DNA of 52,746 bases from Methylomonas sp. (GCA_026988155.1 JALSLW010000050.1:1-52746); one strand, 5' to 3'; numbered from the stretch's first letter, positions 26,293 to 37,027 are shown. Notes: a model not told the origin generated them from the letters alone. Made by a program: numbers and translations.

Positions 26293-26583
26293 TTATCTAT
26301 GGCTACCAGTTTTTTCTTTGTGCTTGATAATTTGACGATCCAGTTTATCAACCATACGGTCAATTGCCTGATACATGTCACTTTGCGTATCCTCAGCAAA
26401 TAATTTTGCTCCGCTCACCTGTACGGTAGCTTCTGCCTTTTGCTCCAGTTTTTCCACAGTCAAAACAACATGAACATCTGTCACGTTATCAAAATGGCGC
26501 TTAAGCTTGCCTATTTTTTCTTCTACATGAGTTCTTAATGAATCTGTAACTTCTACATGATGACCCGTTACACTTACTTGCAT
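26293..26583 (-). CDS. hpf: Ribosome hibernation promoting factor, short form
   Basis: HPF binds the decoding region of idle ribosomes and promotes 100S dimers together with RMF. From ATG 26583 the protein is 96 residues, the short HPF type without a dimerisation tail. Typical stretches are MQVSVTGHHVEVTDSLRTHVEEKIGKL and AEATVQVSGAKLFAEDTQSDMYQAIDRMVDKLDRQ (about 47-80). AAGGAG lies just upstream of this ATG, which rules out the longer frame to 26616. It follows rpoN by 36 bases in the usual order. Confidence 0.94.
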   Translation of the reverse strand: MQVSVTGHHVEVTDSLRTHVEEKIGKLKRHFDNVTDVHVVLTVEKLEQKAEATVQVSGAKLFAEDTQSDMYQAIDRMVDKLDRQIIKHKEKTGSHR

Positions 26584-26619
26584 GGAATAGCTCCTTATTA
26601 AAAAACTTTCTTTCAATCG

Positions 26620-28053
26620 TCATAAAAGACGCTTTCTTTGACTTGATGAAGGAATAGACAATGCCTCACGGTACTTAGCAACCGTTCGTCTTGCAACATT
26701 TATCCCCTTCTCCTTTAAAATATCTGACATTTTACTGTCACTTAATGGTTTTGCCTGATTTTCACCTGCAACCATTTCTTTTATGAATGCTCTAATGGCT
26801 GTTGCCGAGCATTCTCCTCCACTTTCCGTAGAAACATGACTGGAGAAAAAATATTTGAATTCTACTATACCATTCGGCGTATGCATATACTTCTGAGTAG
26901 TAACACGTGATATTGTTGACTCGTGCAATTCCAATTCTTCAGCTATATCCCTTAATACCATGGATTTCATTGCCACTGCGCCATTTTCAAGAAAACCTTG
27001 CTGCTTTTCTACAATACTTGTGGCTACTCGCAATAATGTATCATTTCGGCTATGTAAACTTTTAATAAACCATCGAGCTTCTTGCAAGTGCTCCTTCATG
27101 CTGACATTTTCTTTACTGTTATCAGCTCTCTTTATCATGCCGGAATACACCGAGTTAACCCGCAACTTTGGCGAAACTTCAGGATTCAGCCCCACTACCC
27201 ATTTGCCTTTCTGTTTAGTGACATACACATCAGGGACAATATATTCAGAACTTTCAGTCTGTATTTTTGATCCTGGTTTTGGATCCAATGTTCTAATCAA
27301 AGCAATGGTCTCAGCTAGCTGAAATTCAGATAGCCCAAGCTTACGCATTAACTTTGCCTGATCATGCGCCGCCAATAAATCAAGATGACGCATAACCAGC
27401 TCAAATGCTTCATTTCTAAAAGCAACAGTTTCAGGCATTTGTTTTAACTGTATCAATAAACAGTCAGTCAAATCTTTTGCGGCCACCCCAAGAGGATCAA
27501 AATTTTGAACCCTGTGCAAAATACCTTCCACCTCATCCAATTCTAGATCTTCCAGCTGTGACTGCAAACCTTGAAATATATTTTCAACAGATTCGCTTAG
27601 ATAGCCGTCTTCATTGATAGAATCAATAATTGCAATGGCAATTGCCTTATCCCTTTCAGAAATGGAAAGTACATCCAGCTGTTCCAGCAAATACGCATGC
27701 AAAGTAACCGGCTTGCTGCGCTGTGCTTCATAATCAATAGTTTCCTGAGCAGCAAGCGTAGGCTGCGTATTCTCGTAGACATCATCCCAGGTCGAATCAA
27801 CAGGCAGCTCATCAGGCATATCCGTTTGCGAACCTTCACTGGTTATTTCGTCAGTTTTTTCAACTTTCTGTTCAACTTCATTTTGAGTACTTACAACCTC
27901 TTCATCAACTTCCAGCATCATATTCGATTCAAGTGCCTGCTGAATCTCCTGCTGTAAATCTAAAGTTGATAACTGTAGCAACTTGATCGCCTGCTGTAAC
28001 TGAGGCGTCATTGTTAAACTTTGACCAATACGTAGCTGTAGCGATTGCTTCAT
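26620..28053 (-). CDS. rpoN: RNA polymerase sigma-54 factor
   Basis: Sigma-54 recognises GG/GC (-24/-12) promoters and needs AAA+ activators; in proteobacteria it often serves nitrogen and flagellar genes. The 477-residue protein has the glutamine-rich region I (LRIGQSLTMTPQLQQAIKLLQLSTLDLQQEI, 6-36), an acidic linker (about 50-110), the core-binding domain, the helix-turn-helix (about 365-385) and the RpoN box ARRTVAKYRE near the C-terminus. All parts are complete. It sits between lptB and hpf, the conserved gammaproteobacterial position, 70 bases after lptB. Confidence 0.97.
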   Translation of the reverse strand: MKQSLQLRIGQSLTMTPQLQQAIKLLQLSTLDLQQEIQQALESNMMLEVDEEVVSTQNEVEQKVEKTDEITSEGSQTDMPDELPVDSTWDDVYENTQPTLAAQETIDYEAQRSKPVTLHAYLLEQLDVLSISERDKAIAIAIIDSINEDGYLSESVENIFQGLQSQLEDLELDEVEGILHRVQNFDPLGVAAKDLTDCLLIQLKQMPETVAFRNEAFELVMRHLDLLAAHDQAKLMRKLGLSEFQLAETIALIRTLDPKPGSKIQTESSEYIVPDVYVTKQKGKWVVGLNPEVSPKLRVNSVYSGMIKRADNSKENVSMKEHLQEARWFIKSLHSRNDTLLRVATSIVEKQQGFLENGAVAMKSMVLRDIAEELELHESTISRVTTQKYMHTPNGIVEFKYFFSSHVSTESGGECSATAIRAFIKEMVAGENQAKPLSDSKMSDILKEKGINVARRTVAKYREALSIPSSSQRKRLL

Positions 28054-28123
28054 TAAATAATTTTATCCAACTTTATTGTCATAAAACCCTTTGGAAATCA
28101 ATATAAGGATTTGTCACAATCAT

Positions 28124-28849
28124 TTATAAACTAAAGTTATCGCCTAAATAGACTTTTCTTACTTCTTCATTAGCCACTATATCTGCAGTGCTTCCTTCAG
28201 CAATAACTTTTCCTTCATTAAGTATATATGCTCTATCGCAAATTTCTAGTGTAGCCCGGACTTTATGTTCAGTAATTAAAATTCCTATCCCTCTCTGCTT
28301 TAAATGAGCAATAATTTTTTGCAGGTCAATCACTGATATAGGGTCTACTCCTGCAAAAGGTTCATCCAATAGAATAAACTGAGGATCGGTTGCTAATGCC
28401 CGCGCTATTTCAACTCGTCGCCTTTCACCGCCAGACAGCCCCAGAGCAATCTGATCCCTCAAATGGGAAATGCTAAACTCTTCCAGAAGCTCTTCAATCA
28501 AAAGCTCTTCCTCTCCCCTTGTCAGGTCACCCCGTATCTGTATCACTGCCCGCAAATTATCAACAACACTTAGTTTGCGAAAAACTGATGCTTCCTGCGC
28601 CAAATAGCCAATTCCCAGCCTGGCTCGGTTATGCATTGGAAAAGGCGTTATATCCAAATCATTAAGAAAAACTTTGCCATCATCAGCATTAACCAGGCCT
28701 ACCAGCATATAAAAACTGGTTGTTTTACCTGCCCCATTCGGCCCAAGCAGCCCAACAACCTCGCCAGTATCAACATGCAGTGACACCTCTTCGACAACGC
28801 ATCGCCCGTTATAACTTTTAACCAGCTGCTTTGCAGCCAGTCTAGTCAT
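28124..28849 (-). CDS. lptB: LPS export ABC transporter ATP-binding protein LptB
   Basis: LptB powers extraction of LPS from the inner membrane with LptFG. The 241-residue protein shows Walker [10 protein letters not shown] (about 35-43), Q-loop [12 protein letters not shown], signature [15 protein letters not shown] (about 138-152), Walker [14 protein letters not shown] and the H-loop histidine in ITEHKVR. Its start overlaps the end of lptA by eight bases, implying coupled translation. lptF and lptG are not in the window, as is normal since they form a separate operon. Confidence 0.97.
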   Translation of the reverse strand: MTRLAAKQLVKSYNGRCVVEEVSLHVDTGEVVGLLGPNGAGKTTSFYMLVGLVNADDGKVFLNDLDITPFPMHNRARLGIGYLAQEASVFRKLSVVDNLRAVIQIRGDLTRGEEELLIEELLEEFSISHLRDQIALGLSGGERRRVEIARALATDPQFILLDEPFAGVDPISVIDLQKIIAHLKQRGIGILITEHKVRATLEICDRAYILNEGKVIAEGSTADIVANEEVRKVYLGDNFSL

Positions 28850-29354
28850 CCATCTTCCCTTTCTTTGGCTTTACTTTAAACACCGAATGAACCCGTTTTG
28901 AATCTGAAGATTTTTCCCCCGCCTTAATCAATGCATTTTTACTATCATAAATGATCAAACGACTTGCTGAGCGACTGGCGCCCTGTGAGACAACAGCCTG
29001 TTCAATTAATATTAGCTTATTCGTCTTAGGATAATATTCACCCGTCAACCCCTCGCCATGAATTTCTTCCTTACCTTCCCCAGGAAGCTGTCTAAATTTT
29101 GCCGGTTTTCCGGTAAAGACCATTTTATCAATTTCGCCATCCTTCATAAAGACTACTAGCTTTTTTGACTTGATATGCAAGCTGCCTTGAGTCGTTTCAA
29201 CATTGCCTGTATAGATGCTAGTTCCCGTTTTATTGTTGTATGTTGCCGTATTTGAATCAATGTGTACGGGCTGGTCTGCATCACTTTCTAGCGCCATAGC
29301 CCACGGATTGACCATTAACAGCAAGGTAAATACAAGAATTTTAATTGAATACAT
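28842..29354 (-). CDS. lptA: LPS periplasmic bridge protein LptA
   Basis: LptA forms the oligomeric beta-jellyroll bridge that carries LPS across the periplasm. The 170-residue protein has a signal peptide (cleavage likely after MAL-E, about residue 22), then [36 protein letters not shown], typical of the OstA-like N-terminal family, and [21 protein letters not shown]. The tail is lysine-rich. The gene overlaps lptC upstream by 14 bases and lptB downstream by eight. Confidence 0.94.
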   Translation of the reverse strand: MYSIKILVFTLLLMVNPWAMALESDADQPVHIDSNTATYNNKTGTSIYTGNVETTQGSLHIKSKKLVVFMKDGEIDKMVFTGKPAKFRQLPGEGKEEIHGEGLTGEYYPKTNKLILIEQAVVSQGASRSASRLIIYDSKNALIKAGEKSSDSKRVHSVFKVKPKKGKMDD

Positions 29355-29907
29355 ATCGCCCTTTGACTTTTGACAAAAATTTAAATTTCACTGGTTCCCT
29401 GAAAGTTATCTCCAGCCCCACGCCTTCCGTTGTGTTTTGGGCATCAATAATTTCTGCCCATTCAGCTGTTTCAGCATAGCTGGTAGACAGTCTGACGTTC
29501 AGCGCTGAAGTATTAAGCTTAAAAGCCCTTAAACTTTCAGTACCTGCTCTGCTTATAAAGACCTTTCCCATTAACTGCAAGTGATCTCCATCCGCTTCCA
29601 GTATTGCTGTTTCAGATTTCATCAGCCATGGGGGAATACCAGGATTATATAAAGTCATCACAGGATTTTCTAAATGCGTTGTTTCATCATCACCGTAATG
29701 GATCATTTTATCAGCGATTAATTCATTTTTTAGCTGCCCGCCTTCATCCATTTCCTTTTTATGATAGCCGACGCTAAAATAATCTGGAGTATGGTCTGCA
29801 ACCTTAACCTTGCCAATCTCTTTCGGTTCAAAAAGATCAGCCAAATACCACGACCCTATCGCTAAAAAAAATAAAGCAAAATAAACTCTATATTGCCCAG
29901 AGGTCAT
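29341..29907 (-). CDS. lptC: LPS export protein LptC
   Basis: LptC is the bitopic inner-membrane partner that passes LPS from LptBFG to LptA. The 188-residue protein has one N-terminal membrane segment (about 6-24) and a periplasmic jellyroll with the recognisable YFSVGYHKKEMDEGGQLKNELIADKMIHYGDDETTHLENPVMTLY region (about 43-87). Its sequence is weakly conserved, so the call rests on this and on position. ATG and the kdsC stop overlap as ATGA. Confidence 0.92.
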   Translation of the reverse strand: MTSGQYRVYFALFFLAIGSWYLADLFEPKEIGKVKVADHTPDYFSVGYHKKEMDEGGQLKNELIADKMIHYGDDETTHLENPVMTLYNPGIPPWLMKSETAILEADGDHLQLMGKVFISRAGTESLRAFKLNTSALNVRLSTSYAETAEWAEIIDAQNTTEGVGLEITFREPVKFKFLSKVKGRYVFN

Positions 29908-30431
29908 TGCATATAGCTCTTCAACACGGCATCAAAAGTGCCCTGCGCCTGCATAATAAAATCACAGACTTCCCGCACAGCTCCCATTCCACCCGATGTT
30001 TTTGTACACCAGTCGGCATAGTCTTTGACCGAGTCATTTGCATCATTAACAGCGATGGACAAACCGACACGCACCATAACAGGCAAATCGAGCAAATCAT
30101 CTCCCATATGAGCTGCCTGCTCAGGCTTAATTCCCATAGTTTGAATTATTTCATTAAAGGCGGCTATTTTATTTTCATGTCCCTGATAAACCAATTCAAC
30201 ACCTAAGTTTTTCATCCGCAATGCAACAGATTGAGACTTTCGACCTGAAATCACAGCAACCTCAACCCCCGTTTGCCGTAAAAGCTTAATGCCATGCCCA
30301 TCACGCGCATGAAAGCATTTATACTCATCCCCATTTTTATCAAAAAACAGCCGGCCATCCGTCAACACCCCATCAACATCAAGGGTCAGCAGCTTCAACC
30401 GCTTAGCCTTTAGCTCTATTTCTTCCATCAT
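29904..30431 (-). CDS. kdsC: 3-deoxy-D-manno-octulosonate 8-phosphate phosphatase KdsC
   Basis: KdsC removes phosphate from Kdo-8-phosphate, the third step of Kdo synthesis. This HAD phosphatase lacks a cap domain (175 residues). Its motifs are LTLDVDGVLTDG (nucleophile and general-acid Asp, about 15-26), VISGRKS, and AAHMGDDLLDLPVM (about 106-119) for metal binding. The C-terminal GGMGAVREVCDFIM is family-typical. Two adjacent ATGs start the frame. It lies between kdsD and lptC in the conserved order. Confidence 0.95.
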   Translation of the reverse strand: MMEEIELKAKRLKLLTLDVDGVLTDGRLFFDKNGDEYKCFHARDGHGIKLLRQTGVEVAVISGRKSQSVALRMKNLGVELVYQGHENKIAAFNEIIQTMGIKPEQAAHMGDDLLDLPVMVRVGLSIAVNDANDSVKDYADWCTKTSGGMGAVREVCDFIMQAQGTFDAVLKSYMQ

Positions 30432-30453
30432 TTTTTGCCTTTACCCTGCTCTT

Positions 30454-31434
30454 TTATACTATTCCCGCACGCACTAAATCATGCATATTTATAGCTCCAG
30501 CCAGTTTATTGTGCCGATCGACAACCAGCAAGGCATTAATCTTCATTTGCTGCATTATCTGCATGGCTTCAGCGGCTAAAATATCTGGATTAATTACCTT
30601 GCATGAGGGCGTCATCACTTCGGACACAGCGGTCACATGTACATCAAGATTTTTTTCTAGCATGCGCCTTAGATCTCCATCCGTAAAAACGCCAACCACT
30701 TTATTTTTCTTATCGACAATGGCTGTCATACCTAGTTTTTTTTCAGTCATTTCCAGTAAAGCATCACTGACCAGTGCAGTGTCTGCAATAAAGGGGACTT
30801 CTGATCCTGAATGCATAATATCACTCACCATAAGCAACAGCCGCTTACCCAGACTGCCACCCGGATGAGATAACGCAAAATCATCGCGGGTAAAGCCCTT
30901 GCTTTCCAATAGCGAAACAGCCAGTGCGTCCCCCATTACTAAAGCAACAGTAGTGCTTGATGTAGGAGCAAGACCTAAAGGACAGGCCTCCTGCTTCACC
31001 CCAACATTCAGATGAACAGTAGCAAATTTTGCTAATGAAGATTTTGGGTTCCCTGTCATTGCAATAAAAGGGACATTTATGCGCTTTATAATAGGTAAAA
31101 TGGTCAGCACTTCTCCAGTCTCTCCGGAATTAGACAGAGCCAGCACCACATCCTGCTGAGTAATCATGCCCAAATCGCCATGACTGGCCTCTCCTGGATG
31201 CACATAAAAAGCAGGCGTCCCTGTACTTGCCAGCGTTGCGGCGATCTTTCCTGCTATATGCCCCGATTTTCCCATTCCTGTAACAACCACTCGCCCTTTG
31301 CAATTAAGCATTAAGTGGCAGGCACGTATAAACTCTTCCTCAATCCTATCTGTTAAGGCCATCACTGCTTCAGCTTCATTTTTTATGACAGCCAGGGCCA
31401 GTGCTTTTAAATTTTGGTCATGTGATGCTTGCAT
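30454..31434 (-). CDS. kdsD: Arabinose 5-phosphate isomerase KdsD
   Basis: KdsD makes D-arabinose 5-phosphate from ribulose 5-phosphate, the entry to Kdo synthesis; ribulose 5-phosphate is also the C1 acceptor of the RuMP cycle. The protein (326 residues from ATG 31434) has a SIS domain (GRVVVTGMGKSGHIAGKIAATLASTGTPAFYVHPGEASHGDLGM, about 47-90) and two CBS domains at the C-terminus (about 205-325). The frame reaches further upstream into yrbG, but the family start is this ATG, three bases after the yrbG stop. The ribosome binding site is weak, suggesting coupling. Confidence 0.95.
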   Translation of the reverse strand: MQASHDQNLKALALAVIKNEAEAVMALTDRIEEEFIRACHLMLNCKGRVVVTGMGKSGHIAGKIAATLASTGTPAFYVHPGEASHGDLGMITQQDVVLALSNSGETGEVLTILPIIKRINVPFIAMTGNPKSSLAKFATVHLNVGVKQEACPLGLAPTSSTTVALVMGDALAVSLLESKGFTRDDFALSHPGGSLGKRLLLMVSDIMHSGSEVPFIADTALVSDALLEMTEKKLGMTAIVDKKNKVVGVFTDGDLRRMLEKNLDVHVTAVSEVMTPSCKVINPDILAAEAMQIMQQMKINALLVVDRHNKLAGAINMHDLVRAGIV

Positions 31435-31436
31435 CT

Positions 31437-32414
31437 TCAAACAACTGCGCTCTGAAAAATAACCCATTGATATCCAATATACGCAAGCAATAGAGCACTG
31501 CCTTCCCAGCGGTTAATATGTCCTGATTTAGAAAACCCGTAGCCCAAAATGAACAAAACACCTGTCAGACCAAGCATAACAGGGAAATCACGATAAATAA
31601 CACTTTCCGCAACCGGCCCAGGTGCAATAAGTCCAGGCAACGAATAGACCGCCAGTAAATTATACATATTTGAGCCAATCACATTCCCCACCGCCAGCTC
31701 ATATTCTTTTTTCAATACGCTAGAAATAGACGCAGCCAATTCTGGCAGACTAGTACCCAATGCTACGATAGTCAATCCAATAACCAAATCACTGACCCCA
31801 AAAGACTCAGCAATATTTACCGCGGCCCAAACCAATAGACGTGAACTCGCTAACAGTGCAATCAGACCAACAACGAAAAACAGCCAGGCTTTTTGCTCCG
31901 AAACATTTTCAGGCATCTCATCAATAAGCTCCTGCTCTAAAGGGTCATCCATTGATTTTTTCTGACCAGTTTTCTTGGCCAAACGCACTAGCCAGGCTAA
32001 AAACACACCCAGCATAACCAGCATTATTACACCATCAATAACACCCAATCCGTCAAACGCCATAAAATAACAGATCAAACTGACAACCATTAATATGGGC
32101 AATTCCCGCCTAAGTAAATCAGAGTTAAAAGCCAAGGGAGAAATTAGTGCCGTACAGCCTAAAATTAAGCCTATATTGGCGATATTGGAGCCTAATGCAT
32201 TACCCACCGCCAACCCCGCATTTCCTTGGAATGAAGCAATTGCAGAAACCAAAATTTCCGGAGCAGATGTCCCCAGCCCAACAATTGTTAACCCAATCAG
32301 TAAAGGCGGTACATTAAACTTCCTTGCAATCGCTACCGTGCCAACAATAAATTTATCTGCAGCGATAACTAAAAAAACCAGGCCAACAACTAAAGCAACA
32401 ACATTAATTAGCAT
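31437..32414 (-). CDS. yrbG: Calcium/sodium antiporter, YrbG family
   Basis: This inner-membrane cation exchanger of the CaCA superfamily is about 325 residues with ten or so helices. The two inverted alpha repeats are clear: GLTIVGLGTSAPEILVSAIAS (about 40-60) and GLTIVALGTSLPELAASISS (about 212-231), each with the conserved GTSxPE. The acidic cytoplasmic loop (DDPLEQELIDEMPENVSEQ) separates them. The frame extends to 32576, but ATG 32414 gives the family length. It begins the minus-strand block yrbG-kdsD-kdsC-lptCAB-rpoN-hpf and is divergent from mlaF, as in E. coli. Confidence 0.92.
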   Translation of the reverse strand: MLINVVALVVGLVFLVIAADKFIVGTVAIARKFNVPPLLIGLTIVGLGTSAPEILVSAIASFQGNAGLAVGNALGSNIANIGLILGCTALISPLAFNSDLLRRELPILMVVSLICYFMAFDGLGVIDGVIMLVMLGVFLAWLVRLAKKTGQKKSMDDPLEQELIDEMPENVSEQKAWLFFVVGLIALLASSRLLVWAAVNIAESFGVSDLVIGLTIVALGTSLPELAASISSVLKKEYELAVGNVIGSNMYNLLAVYSLPGLIAPGPVAESVIYRDFPVMLGLTGVLFILGYGFSKSGHINRWEGSALLLAYIGYQWVIFQSAVV

Positions 32415-32676
32415 ATATTTTATTGTAATGTGTGTAATCCGCCTATTATGCCATTTTACACCGGCCGCACCAATATAATATATCCATGGAGACAATGAAG
32501 GATAAAGCATATTTGACAAACTCTCATCTTCAACCGCTTTAGATATTTTTCTATTAATTCTGCAGCATTTAGACATTTTCAGTTTTATTCAGCCAATTTA
32601 TAGACAATAGTTTGACTTGGGATATGTATCTCAGAGAGAATACTCTGTTAACATATTAATAATCATAAAAACGCAT

Positions 32677-33492
32677 ATGGATATCAGCGTAAATTCAGCC
32701 ACTGATATAGTTTCAATACAAAACTTGAGTTTTTCCCGAGGCGACAGAAAAATATTTAATAATATTTCGCTATCTATTCCACGTGGAAAAATAACCGCTA
32801 TCATGGGACCTAGCGGAACAGGAAAAACTACCTTATTAAAGCTGATTGGGGGGCAAATCCACCCTGACCAGGGTTCGGTCATTGTGGACAATCATAATGT
32901 CCACAAACTAAAGCGAACCGATTTGTACACGCTCAGAAAACGCATGGGCATGCTTTTCCAAAGTGGCGCATTGCTTACCGACATCAATGTTTTTGATAAT
33001 GTGGCATTGCCATTAAGGGAACATACACGATTAAGCGATTCGATGATTCGGTCATTGGTTTTAATCAAACTGCAGGCAGTGGGTCTTCGTGGAGCGAGAG
33101 ATCTTATGCCGAATGAATTATCCGGTGGCATGGCCAGGCGCGTTGCACTTGCCAGAGCAATTGCCCTCGACCCTATGATGATTATGTATGATGAACCTTT
33201 TACAGGACAAGATCCTATTTCACTGGGTACCATAGTCGAACTGATCAATGACCTAAATAGTGCCCTGGGACTTAGCAGCATTATTGTTTCTCATGATATT
33301 GAAGAAACAGTCAGTATCGCTGATTACATTTACATTTTATCTGAAGGCAAAATTGCCGGCCAGGGCACGCCGGAACAAATAAAAAATCTGGATTCTGCAT
33401 GGGTGCAGCAGTTTATGAACGGAGATGCTGACGGGCCAGTCCCTTTCCATTACCCTGCTGACGACTACCTTAAAGACCTGTTTGAAAGTTAA
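32677..33492 (+). CDS. mlaF: Phospholipid trafficking ABC transporter ATPase MlaF
   Basis: MlaF is the ATPase of the MlaFEDB complex, which moves phospholipids between the inner membrane and the periplasmic carrier to keep outer-membrane asymmetry. From ATG 32677 it is 271 residues, with Walker A GPSGTGKTT (about 44-52), LFQSGALLTDINVFDNVALPLREH, signature ELSGGMARRVALARAI, Walker B MIMYDEPFTGQDP and H-loop SHDIEET. The upstream frame to 32617 is not supported by the family. The order mlaF-E-D-B follows with tiny gaps, so this is one operon reaching at least to murA. Confidence 0.95.
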   Translation: MDISVNSATDIVSIQNLSFSRGDRKIFNNISLSIPRGKITAIMGPSGTGKTTLLKLIGGQIHPDQGSVIVDNHNVHKLKRTDLYTLRKRMGMLFQSGALLTDINVFDNVALPLREHTRLSDSMIRSLVLIKLQAVGLRGARDLMPNELSGGMARRVALARAIALDPMMIMYDEPFTGQDPISLGTIVELINDLNSALGLSSIIVSHDIEETVSIADYIYILSEGKIAGQGTPEQIKNLDSAWVQQFMNGDADGPVPFHYPADDYLKDLFES

Positions 33493-33507
33493 GCTTTAAT
33501 TAAAAAT

Positions 33508-34290
33508 ATGACTCAATTTTTTCAACGCCTAGGGCATTCAACTCTATCCAGTTTTGCAAAACTGGGCAGAGGCTCTTTTTTTCTGATGCAAATATTAAAA
33601 GCAACACTATCAGTTATCCCCCGGCCCAGACTGCTGATAAATCAATTATATTCCGTTGGCGTTTTATCTTTTTTAATAATTAGTATATCTGGGCTATTTG
33701 TTGGCATGGTGCTTGGCTTACAGGGGTTTTATATATTGTCGGACTTTGGTGCCGAAGAAACACTAGGCATGATGGTTGCGGCCTCATTGGTCAGAGAACT
33801 TGGGCCTGTTGTTGCTGCTTTATTATTTGCCGGACGCGCCGGATCCGCTTTAACGGCGGAAATAGGCCTAATGAAAGCAACCGAGCAGCTATCTGGGATG
33901 GAAATGATGGCCATAGATCCAATAAAACGCATTATAGCCCCCCGACTCTTAGCTGGGTTTATTTCCATGCCCCTGCTAGCAGCCTTATTCAGTGCAATAG
34001 GCGTTCTAGGCGGTCACATGGTTGGGGTTGGCCTGCTAGGCGTTGATGACGGTTCTTATTGGTCACAAATGCAAGCAGGCATAGACTTCCAAGATGATAT
34101 AATCAATGGCATTATCAAAAGCATCATTTTTGGCTTTGCCGTTTCCTGGATTGCACTATTTGAAGGGTATGATGCGATACCTACCTCCGAAGGCGTTAGC
34201 CGTGCAACAACACGCACTGTTGTTAACTCTGCCTTTACCATTTTAGGTCTTGACTTTATTCTGACCGCACTCATGTTTGGAGATATTTAA
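33508..34290 (+). CDS. mlaE: Phospholipid trafficking permease MlaE
   Basis: MlaE is the membrane subunit of MlaFEDB. The 260-residue protein shows an N-terminal amphipathic helix, then five membrane segments, with the permease signature GLFVGMVLGLQGFYIL, ELGPVVAALLFAGRAGSALTAEIGLMKATEQLSGMEMMAIDP (about 93-135, containing the coupling helix) and the C-terminal EGVSRATTRTVVNSAFTILGLDFILTALMF. The length equals E. coli MlaE. The stop codon is one base before the mlaD ATG. Confidence 0.95.
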   Translation: MTQFFQRLGHSTLSSFAKLGRGSFFLMQILKATLSVIPRPRLLINQLYSVGVLSFLIISISGLFVGMVLGLQGFYILSDFGAEETLGMMVAASLVRELGPVVAALLFAGRAGSALTAEIGLMKATEQLSGMEMMAIDPIKRIIAPRLLAGFISMPLLAALFSAIGVLGGHMVGVGLLGVDDGSYWSQMQAGIDFQDDIINGIIKSIIFGFAVSWIALFEGYDAIPTSEGVSRATTRTVVNSAFTILGLDFILTALMFGDI

Positions 34291-34291
34291 C

Positions 34292-34753
34292 ATGCAGAAC
34301 ACCAGAACAGCAGATACGCTCGTAGGTCTCTTTGTCGCCTGCGGCATAGGTGCACTTTTTTTTATGGCCCTGCAAATCAGCAATCTCAGCTCATTTTCCA
34401 AAAACGCAACCTACACAATAATTGCCCGTTTTGCAAATTCTGGCAGTCTTAAGATCAAATCTCCCATCTCTGTGGCTGGCGTTCACATTGGCAGGGTTTC
34501 CAATATTTCTATTGATAAAACAAGCTACGAAGCTATTGTAGAAATGCAGATAGATGCCCAATACAATTTACCGGATGACACCTCTGCCAGCATCTATACT
34601 GCCGGCCTGTTAGGCGAACAGTACATCAGCCTTGAACCCGGCGGCTCAGAAGACTTCATACAGCCCAATGGCGTTATTGACATTACTCAGTCTGCTGTTG
34701 TTCTGGAAGAGATTATCGGCAAATTTTTATTTGATAAAGCTTCTGGCGAATAA
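34292..34753 (+). CDS. mlaD: Phospholipid trafficking substrate-binding protein MlaD
   Basis: MlaD forms a membrane-anchored hexameric MCE ring on MlaE. The 153-residue protein starts at ATG 34292 with MQNTRTADTLVGLFVACGIGALFFMALQ (one membrane helix, about 10-29). The MCE domain follows, with ARFANSGSLKIKSPISVAGVHIGRVSNI (about 46-73) and TAGLLGEQYISLEPGG. It is shorter than E. coli MlaD (183), lacking part of the C-terminal helix, but the MCE fold is complete. mlaB begins at the very next base; mlaC, normally here, is absent. Confidence 0.93.
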   Translation: MQNTRTADTLVGLFVACGIGALFFMALQISNLSSFSKNATYTIIARFANSGSLKIKSPISVAGVHIGRVSNISIDKTSYEAIVEMQIDAQYNLPDDTSASIYTAGLLGEQYISLEPGGSEDFIQPNGVIDITQSAVVLEEIIGKFLFDKASGE

Positions 34754-35083
34754 ATGTCAATATTCAGGCTTATCCCGCAAAATAATGCAAATTTTCTTAT
34801 TGAGGGTGATTTAACATTTTCATCTCTCAATAAAAAAACCATTCCCTCATTCGACTTCCTTAAGGGGCCGGATGAAATATGCTTGGATTTAAACAAGGTA
34901 ACAGTCGCTGACAGTGCAGGGCTGGCATTGTTGCTCGAATGGATCAAACAGAGCAAAAAATACGATACAAAACTGATGTTTAAAAACATTCCTCAGCAGT
35001 TATTGACACTTGCCACACTAAGCGGGCTAGACTTAAACGAATATTTAGCCGATGCAAAGAATGAAACTTTCTCAAAACTCTAA
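34754..35083 (+). CDS. mlaB: STAS-domain regulator MlaB
   Basis: MlaB is the small cytoplasmic STAS protein that stabilises MlaF. The 109-residue protein is one STAS domain: PDEICLDLNKVTVADSAGLALLLEWIKQSKKYDTKLMF (about 36-73) contains the conserved D-S/T-A-G-L motif. The ATG directly abuts the mlaD stop codon. Sequence alone would only say STAS domain; the operon makes MlaB the clear reading. murA follows 36 bases later. Confidence 0.9.
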   Translation: MSIFRLIPQNNANFLIEGDLTFSSLNKKTIPSFDFLKGPDEICLDLNKVTVADSAGLALLLEWIKQSKKYDTKLMFKNIPQQLLTLATLSGLDLNEYLADAKNETFSKL

Positions 35084-35101
35084 ACTCAGAGACCCAACTA
35101 A

Positions 35102-36385
<1,284 letters not shown>

Positions 36386-36393
36386 TCTTAATC

Positions 36394-37023
36394 ATGCTAA
36401 CAATTGCTGTATCAAAAGGCCGGATCTATGACGACGCACTCCCTTTACTGGAAGAAGCAGGCATCGTTCCGATCGACAACCCAAAAACAAGCCGAAAACT
36501 TATCCTGCGTACAACTAAAGAGGATGTTCAGCTGGTTATAATCAGAGCTACCGATGTTCCCACTTTTGTTGAGTATGGGGCAGCAGATATGGGCATTGCC
36601 GGAAAAGATGTATTATTGGAACATGGTGCAGAAAGTCTGTATGAACCTCTGGATTTAGGTATCGCAAAATGCAGATTGATGACAGCTACGCCAGTCGATG
36701 CTCCAAAAATTGAAGGCCGTATCAGAGTTGCCACCAAATATGTCAAAACAGCACAGCGCTATTTTGCAGATATAGGCGTACAGGCTGAGATTATCAAGCT
36801 ATATGGCGCAATGGAGCTTGCTCCTCTAGTGGGACTTGCAGACTGCATTGTTGATGTTGTAGACACTGGCAATACGCTGAAAGCAAATGGGCTTGAACCC
36901 AGAGAACTGATCACCCATATCAGTTCCCGTCTTGTTGTCAACAAAGCATCGATGAAAATGAAACATCAGCTCATTCAATCACTGTTAGACCAATTTGAAA
37001 AAACTTTAGCAAAACGGCAATAA
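36394..37023 (+). CDS. hisG: ATP phosphoribosyltransferase, short form
   Basis: HisG joins ATP and PRPP in the first step of histidine synthesis. At 209 residues this is the short form (HisG-S), which lacks the regulatory C-terminal domain and works with HisZ, a HisRS-like subunit that must be encoded elsewhere. Motifs: [39 protein letters not shown] (about 50-73), [33 protein letters not shown] (about 131-163, PRPP binding). hisD starts four bases after the stop. Confidence 0.96.
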   Translation: MLTIAVSKGRIYDDALPLLEEAGIVPIDNPKTSRKLILRTTKEDVQLVIIRATDVPTFVEYGAADMGIAGKDVLLEHGAESLYEPLDLGIAKCRLMTATPVDAPKIEGRIRVATKYVKTAQRYFADIGVQAEIIKLYGAMELAPLVGLADCIVDVVDTGNTLKANGLEPRELITHISSRLVVNKASMKMKHQLIQSLLDQFEKTLAKRQ

Positions 37024-37027
37024 TATT

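Noticed and set aside
27597-27839. Open frames of 80-130 codons opposite or within rpoN, ffh, mlaF and other genes
   Set aside because: They are shadows of real genes in other frames, without ribosome binding sites or recognisable domains.
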